DNA of 8,994 nt, from positions 1 through 8,994 of the forward strand of contig DINW01000004.1 in NCBI GenBank assembly GCA_002423705.1, given 5' to 3'. This DNA is from Clostridium sp. UBA5530. GTDB lineage: Bacteria; Bacillota; Clostridia; Clostridiales; Clostridiaceae. This document shows positions 5,699-8,994 of the stretch, one piece after another (positions within the stretch are counted from its first letter, which is position 1; every line of letters starts with the position of its first letter). The position numbers and the translations under genes are program-made. The notes under the pieces were generated by a model that saw nothing but the letters and a program-made list of their open reading frames with translations, did not search any database and had not been told where the DNA came from.

Positions 5699-6274
5699 AT
5701 GAATAAGAAGAAATTTGCATCATTACTAGTAGCAGGAGCATTGACATTAGGTTTGGTAGGAGGATCTTTAGCTTGGTTTACAAGTCAAGATAGTGTAACA
5801 AACTCATTTACTACTGGAAAAACTCAGGAGGAAGGGAAAGATGGTATAAAAGTTGTAGAAACCTTTGATTCTGAAAAAGCACAAAACTTAACTCCAGGAG
5901 CCCGTGTAGAAAAGGATGTACAAGTCAAAAATACGGCTACTTATGATCAATTTGTTAGGGTAAGATTTATAAAGACCTTTAACAAGGAAGGGCTAGATAC
6001 AAATTATATAAACTTAGTATTTACAAATAAGTTAGGAACCGATTGGCTTCAAGATGGAGAGTGGTACTATTATATAGGTAAATTATCAGCTTCCCAAGGA
6101 ACTACTCAATTGTTAGATGCAGTTATATTAAATTCGGCAGCAGGAAATGAGTATAAAGGAGTAGGATTTAATGTAAAGGTAGAAGCTGAAGGTATACAAG
6201 CTAGTAACAATGCTTATACTCAATGGTTAGATGGAAATTCAGTGATAGGAAAGAAATTAGCTGCAATTCAATAA
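5699..6274 (+). CDS. BsaA/TasA-family SipW-dependent biofilm fibre subunit (likely major subunit)
   Basis: This is a 191-residue secreted protein resembling the BsaA family of clostridial biofilm matrix proteins and the TasA/camelysin fold. The signal peptide MNKKKFASLLVAGALTLGLV runs into GGSLA, with likely cleavage after A25, giving a mature start WFTSQDSVTNSF. The body has the LTPGARVEKDVQVKN strand (about 64-78), corresponding to the PGD...N strand of TasA-type jelly rolls, then RVRFIKTF, an EWYYYIGKL aromatic stretch, and the AEGIQASNNAYTQW block near the C-terminus. It has no cysteine and no anchor motif, as expected for a polymerising fibre subunit. The ribosome binding site GGAGGAG lies 6 nt before ATG. 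A long hairpin directly after the stop codon could protect this part of the message and raise its yield relative to the genes downstream, which fits a major subunit. That stoichiometry is inferred. Confidence 0.88.
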   Translation: MNKKKFASLLVAGALTLGLVGGSLAWFTSQDSVTNSFTTGKTQEEGKDGIKVVETFDSEKAQNLTPGARVEKDVQVKNTATYDQFVRVRFIKTFNKEGLDTNYINLVFTNKLGTDWLQDGEWYYYIGKLSASQGTTQLLDAVILNSAAGNEYKGVGFNVKVEAEGIQASNNAYTQWLDGNSVIGKKLAAIQ

Positions 6275-6355
6275 GCTATAGTCATAGATTAGTTCAACTT
6301 AGTTTCAGATGGGGTTTAAACTTCACCTAAAGCTAAGTTGAACTTTATAATAGCT
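6274..6355 (+). repeat. Long imperfect inverted repeat between major subunit and anchor genes
   Basis: Perfect 12-base arms AGTTCAACTTAG (6291-6302) and CTAAGTTGAACT (6333-6344) form the core. Partial pairing continues inward through TTCAG/CTAAA around the palindrome GTTTAAAC, and outer arms AGCTAT (6274-6279) and ATAGCT (6350-6355) flank it. The stem is followed only by TTATAAT, a weak U-tract. It could be a partial terminator or a stabilising hairpin for the upstream subunit message. The size and nested symmetry would also fit a small dispersed palindromic element. Confidence 0.7.
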
Positions 6356-6386
6356 AATAGGAAAATGCTGCAGGAGGTATTAAATA

Positions 6387-7031
6387 ATGAAAAACTATTT
6401 AAAGTTTTTGGTTATGGTCCTGTTTATCACTTTAACTATAAATACTAAAGTTCTTGCAGCTGTAAATTTAGCCTCTGATGTGATATTAGAAGGCAATGCA
6501 GAGGGTATAGTTTTCATACCAGGGCAAGAACCTTTTTTAAATAAAGAAAATATGGTACCTGGAGATCAGGTTAGTAGAAAAATAGTGATAAATAATAAAC
6601 ACAAGAATTCCTATGAATTATTTTTAAGAGCAGAGAGAATCAGTAATAAAGAAGAATATGATTTATTAAACAAATTGAATCTGAAGATAACTTATAAGGG
6701 CCAGATTATATATGATGGGGTTGCTAGTGGAGAAGATGGTATAAGTAAAGATATAAGTTTAGGTGTTTTTAAGCCAGGGGAAGATGAAACTTTGCTAGCA
6801 CAGGTTTCTTTAGATGGACCAACTATGGGAAATGAATTCAGAAATAAGAAAGCCTCAGTAAACTGGATATTTACTGCAACTAGCAAGGACATTGAAGAAA
6901 ATATTTCACCTAATAATTTGCCTAAAACAGGAGATAGAGGAGTAGTACCTTATGTAGTAGTGATATTTTTAGCTTTTGTTGCTATATTAGTGGCGAAAAA
7001 GTATAGGATGAAGAAGGAGGGCGGAAAATGA
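6387..7031 (+). CDS. LPXTG wall-anchored protein with TasA/camelysin-like ectodomain
   Basis: This is a 214-residue surface protein with an ordinary Sec signal peptide (hydrophobic 6-19, cleavage probably after VLA or VLAA near residue 24 or 25) and not the FTSxD type seen in its two neighbours. The ectodomain of about 150 residues includes ENMVPGDQVSRKIVINNK near 54-71, which parallels LTPGARVEKDVQVKN of the BsaA-like subunit and the PGD strand of TasA. The C-terminus is a classical sorting signal: LPKTG at 178-182, a hydrophobic helix near 186-203 and a basic tail (KKYRMKKEGGK). Sortase would cut between T and G and join it to peptidoglycan. No sortase gene is in the window. AGGAGG sits 9 nt before ATG. 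Its stop overlaps the next start (ATGA), so the two are translationally coupled. Likely role: wall anchor or base for the fibre (inference). Confidence 0.88.
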   Translation: MKNYLKFLVMVLFITLTINTKVLAAVNLASDVILEGNAEGIVFIPGQEPFLNKENMVPGDQVSRKIVINNKHKNSYELFLRAERISNKEEYDLLNKLNLKITYKGQIIYDGVASGEDGISKDISLGVFKPGEDETLLAQVSLDGPTMGNEFRNKKASVNWIFTATSKDIEENISPNNLPKTGDRGVVPYVVVIFLAFVAILVAKKYRMKKEGGK

Positions 7032-8965
7032 GGAGCAAAAGAGTGAAAAGACTAAAGGCTATTAATATGAAAAAAAGAATAAAGTTTTTACTTTTAGTAT
7101 TTGTTCTTTTATTTACAATGACTTTCAATTCCTATATGCCTAAGGCTGATGAAAACAAGGGAACTGTAACAGTAACTCAAAGCACTGCAAATGGAGGCAA
7201 TATATCTGTAACAAAAACTGCTATGAAAGTAGTTGATGTGGAGGATCAATATAAGATAACCTTTGATGTAAAAGGAAAGCCAGGGATACCTAGCAACAAA
7301 AAAGCAGATATAGTGATTATAGTAGACACCTCAGGAAGCATGGAGGATAAGATAGACACTGTAAAATTATCAGTAAAAAGTTTTTGTAACACTATTCTAG
7401 ATAAAAGCCAGGCTGATATAAAAATAGGTTTGGTGAAATTTTCATGCAGTAAGAATACTGACGTATACGGGGATAAGAGTGATGGGCAGATAGCTTGTGA
7501 TTTTGTAGGAAGAGGAAGCAAAAATACTATATTAAATGCAATAGATAACCTAGAAGCTGGATCTGGAACCGATACTGAGGCAGGTATAAACAAAGCAGGG
7601 GAAATGCTATATGATTCTGTTGGTGAACGCCCTGATGCTGATAAATATGTGGTATTATTTACAGATGGTTTGCCAACTGCATCCTATACTTCTCATGTAT
7701 ATTCAAGTTTTGAAGTTGAAAGAGTCAATGGAAGGTATGTTAAGCAGGAAGCCTTTTATGATGAATACTTTAAAGATGCCCAGAAAAGATATAATGAGCT
7801 AGTGGGAGGAATACAAACCCTTGGAGGAATAGGATATTATGATACAGGAAAAACCTATTCAGAGTATAAAGTTATTGCAAGGCCAGCTATCCCAGAAACT
7901 TTACCTAGCTGTCCTAAGGGAAATATAAGCAATGTAAAATTTTATAGTTGCGGGTTATTTACTGATCCTAAGGCCAATGAAACAGAAATGGCAATAAGTT
8001 TTTTAAGCACCATTCAGAATGTAATGAATCGCCGAGATTATGGCAGTGATAATGCCTTTAGGCAAGCCTTCAAAGAAAAATATTATACTAACAATAAAGA
8101 AGATATAAAAGCTATCTTTAACGAAATAAGCGGTGGAATAGTAAATGAAATCAATAATAAAATAGGTTCTAAAGTTCAAATAATAGACCCAATAGCAGAA
8201 AATTTTATAATAAAAAATAAAGATAATATATCATTAGAAGTAGAGATAAACGGAAAAACATTTACTGGAGATGCAGCTAGAAATATTATTGAAATAGATG
8301 CTGTGAACAAAACTGTAACATTAGATCTAGGTGATTTAATGGAAGCAGGAGCTAAAATTTCCTTTACTATTGAAGGAAAGGACTCTTATTTTAGTGGTAA
8401 TAATGTACCAACTAATAAAGCAGCTTCTTTAAAATATATAGATCCAATAAGTAAATCTCCCAATGTAATAAATATAGATAGTCCTAGAGTAGATATTTGT
8501 CCTAAAATAGGTAGTATTACCATAGAAAAGGAAATTATAGATAACAAAAACAACAAGATTACAGATTCCAATGAGAGATTCTCTATTCTATTACAAAGAT
8601 TAGGAAATAAAAGTGAAAGATACGGACTGGAGTTAGTTGGTAATAGTATAAAGACTATGAAATTTTATATGAAGGGAGAAACAACCGATGTTAAGGCTAT
8701 AAATAATGCTACAGATAAAAATTTGAATTATATAACAATTGGAAGTTATATAGGGGACGAAATAGTGCCTATGAATTATAAATGTACCAATATACTATAT
8801 AAGTATAGCAATAACAGCCAGTGGACAACCTTACCACCAGGGCAAGGAATACAAATAGACAAAAATCATTCCAATGTATATATAAAGTTTACAAACAATC
8901 TTATAAATGATAAGTATTGGTGGGATGATGATATTAAATCTAATACTTTCACATTAGGAAAGTAA
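7028..8965 (+). CDS. Secreted VWA-domain adhesin, pilus-tip-like
   Basis: This 645-residue protein has a signal sequence at about 14-40 (MKKRIKFLLLVFVLLF, ending near PKA). A lead-in strand domain (about 45-90) precedes a von Willebrand A domain (about 92-370) with a complete MIDAS: D100-x-S102-x-S104 in DTSGSM, T181 in GSGTDTE and D213 in FTDG. About 85 residues are inserted between TDG and the next core strand (NVKFYSCG near 302), as in the arm-bearing VWA domains of Gram-positive pilus tip adhesins. A beta domain follows (about 380-490), then one beginning GSITIEKE near 496 that resembles the start of a Cna-B type domain. Expected role: metal-dependent binding to host or matrix. Unlike most such adhesins it has no LPXTG. 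It contains seven cysteines. AAGGAGG lies 7 nt before ATG 7028; an internal ATG at 7067 is a less likely start. It is coupled to the anchor gene by an ATGA overlap. Confidence 0.88.
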   Translation: MRSKRVKRLKAINMKKRIKFLLLVFVLLFTMTFNSYMPKADENKGTVTVTQSTANGGNISVTKTAMKVVDVEDQYKITFDVKGKPGIPSNKKADIVIIVDTSGSMEDKIDTVKLSVKSFCNTILDKSQADIKIGLVKFSCSKNTDVYGDKSDGQIACDFVGRGSKNTILNAIDNLEAGSGTDTEAGINKAGEMLYDSVGERPDADKYVVLFTDGLPTASYTSHVYSSFEVERVNGRYVKQEAFYDEYFKDAQKRYNELVGGIQTLGGIGYYDTGKTYSEYKVIARPAIPETLPSCPKGNISNVKFYSCGLFTDPKANETEMAISFLSTIQNVMNRRDYGSDNAFRQAFKEKYYTNNKEDIKAIFNEISGGIVNEINNKIGSKVQIIDPIAENFIIKNKDNISLEVEINGKTFTGDAARNIIEIDAVNKTVTLDLGDLMEAGAKISFTIEGKDSYFSGNNVPTNKAASLKYIDPISKSPNVINIDSPRVDICPKIGSITIEKEIIDNKNNKITDSNERFSILLQRLGNKSERYGLELVGNSIKTMKFYMKGETTDVKAINNATDKNLNYITIGSYIGDEIVPMNYKCTNILYKYSNNSQWTTLPPGQGIQIDKNHSNVYIKFTNNLINDKYWWDDDIKSNTFTLGK

Positions 8966-8972
8966 TATAGTT

Positions 8973-8994
8973 AAGGGGCTGTATCAAAACGATT
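8973..8994 (+). terminator. First half of a repeat-type terminator, cut by the window end
   Basis: The last 22 bases begin with AAGGGGCTGTATCAAAA. This matches the minus-strand arm of the hairpin at 290-334 at 19 of 22 positions, and it starts 7 bp after the stop codon of the VWA gene. The second arm lies outside the window, so a terminator closing the fibre cluster is inferred from the related copy. Confidence 0.55.

Noticed and set aside
7246..7593. Minus-strand frame of 115 codons within the VWA gene
   Set aside because: It lies opposite the conserved VWA core, has no ribosome binding site and shows no recognisable domain.
4467..8965. CRISPR, phage or insertion-sequence content in the accessory region
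   Set aside because: No regularly spaced direct repeats, transposase, integrase or phage structural genes were seen. The only repeats are hairpins.

Overview
The window is AT-rich, uses ATG/GTG starts behind strong AGGAGG-type ribosome binding sites, and carries an LPXTG anchor and a clostridial elongator tRNA-Met. This points to a low-GC Firmicute, most likely Clostridium sensu stricto. That placement is inferred from composition and protein families; no species call is made.

Layout. (1) 1-128: tRNA-Met(CAT) followed by an intrinsic terminator. (2) 290-1212, minus strand: a HAD-family phosphatase/phosphoglucomutase-like gene, with an extended -10 promoter, a foldable leader of about 170 nt, and a repeat-like terminator hairpin behind it. 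(3) 1487-4327, plus strand: a perfect sigma-A promoter (TTGACA-17 bp-TATAAT), an APC-superfamily amino acid permease, a strong hairpin without a U-tract, an M24 Xaa-Pro peptidase, and a strong terminator. This looks like a peptide/amino-acid utilisation unit. (4) 4361-8994, plus strand: a five-gene cell-surface fibre cluster that runs to the window edge.

The surface cluster is the most interesting part. Two paralogous TasA/BsaA/camelysin-type secreted subunits (4467-5081 and 5699-6274) flank a SipW-type (ER-like) signal peptidase (5104-5631). This repeats the Bacillus subtilis tapA-sipW-tasA order, but a second TasA-like paralogue sits in the TapA position. Next come a small LPXTG wall-anchored protein whose ectodomain has a similar PGD...V.K.V...N strand (6387-7031), and a 645-residue VWA protein with an intact MIDAS and a long insertion after the TDG motif, as in Gram-positive pilus tip adhesins (7028-8965; 4-bp overlap with the gene before it). 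My reading is a SipW-processed, biofilm-type fibre with its own wall-anchored adaptor and a VWA adhesin. No sortase or dedicated regulator is visible, so those must be encoded elsewhere. A long inverted repeat between the presumed major subunit gene and the anchor gene, and a foldable leader before the first gene, are candidate control elements for subunit ratio and cluster expression.

The terminator-like hairpin behind the HAD gene and the half-hairpin cut off at the right edge of the window share 19 of 22 bases, so they are two copies of one dispersed terminator-like repeat.
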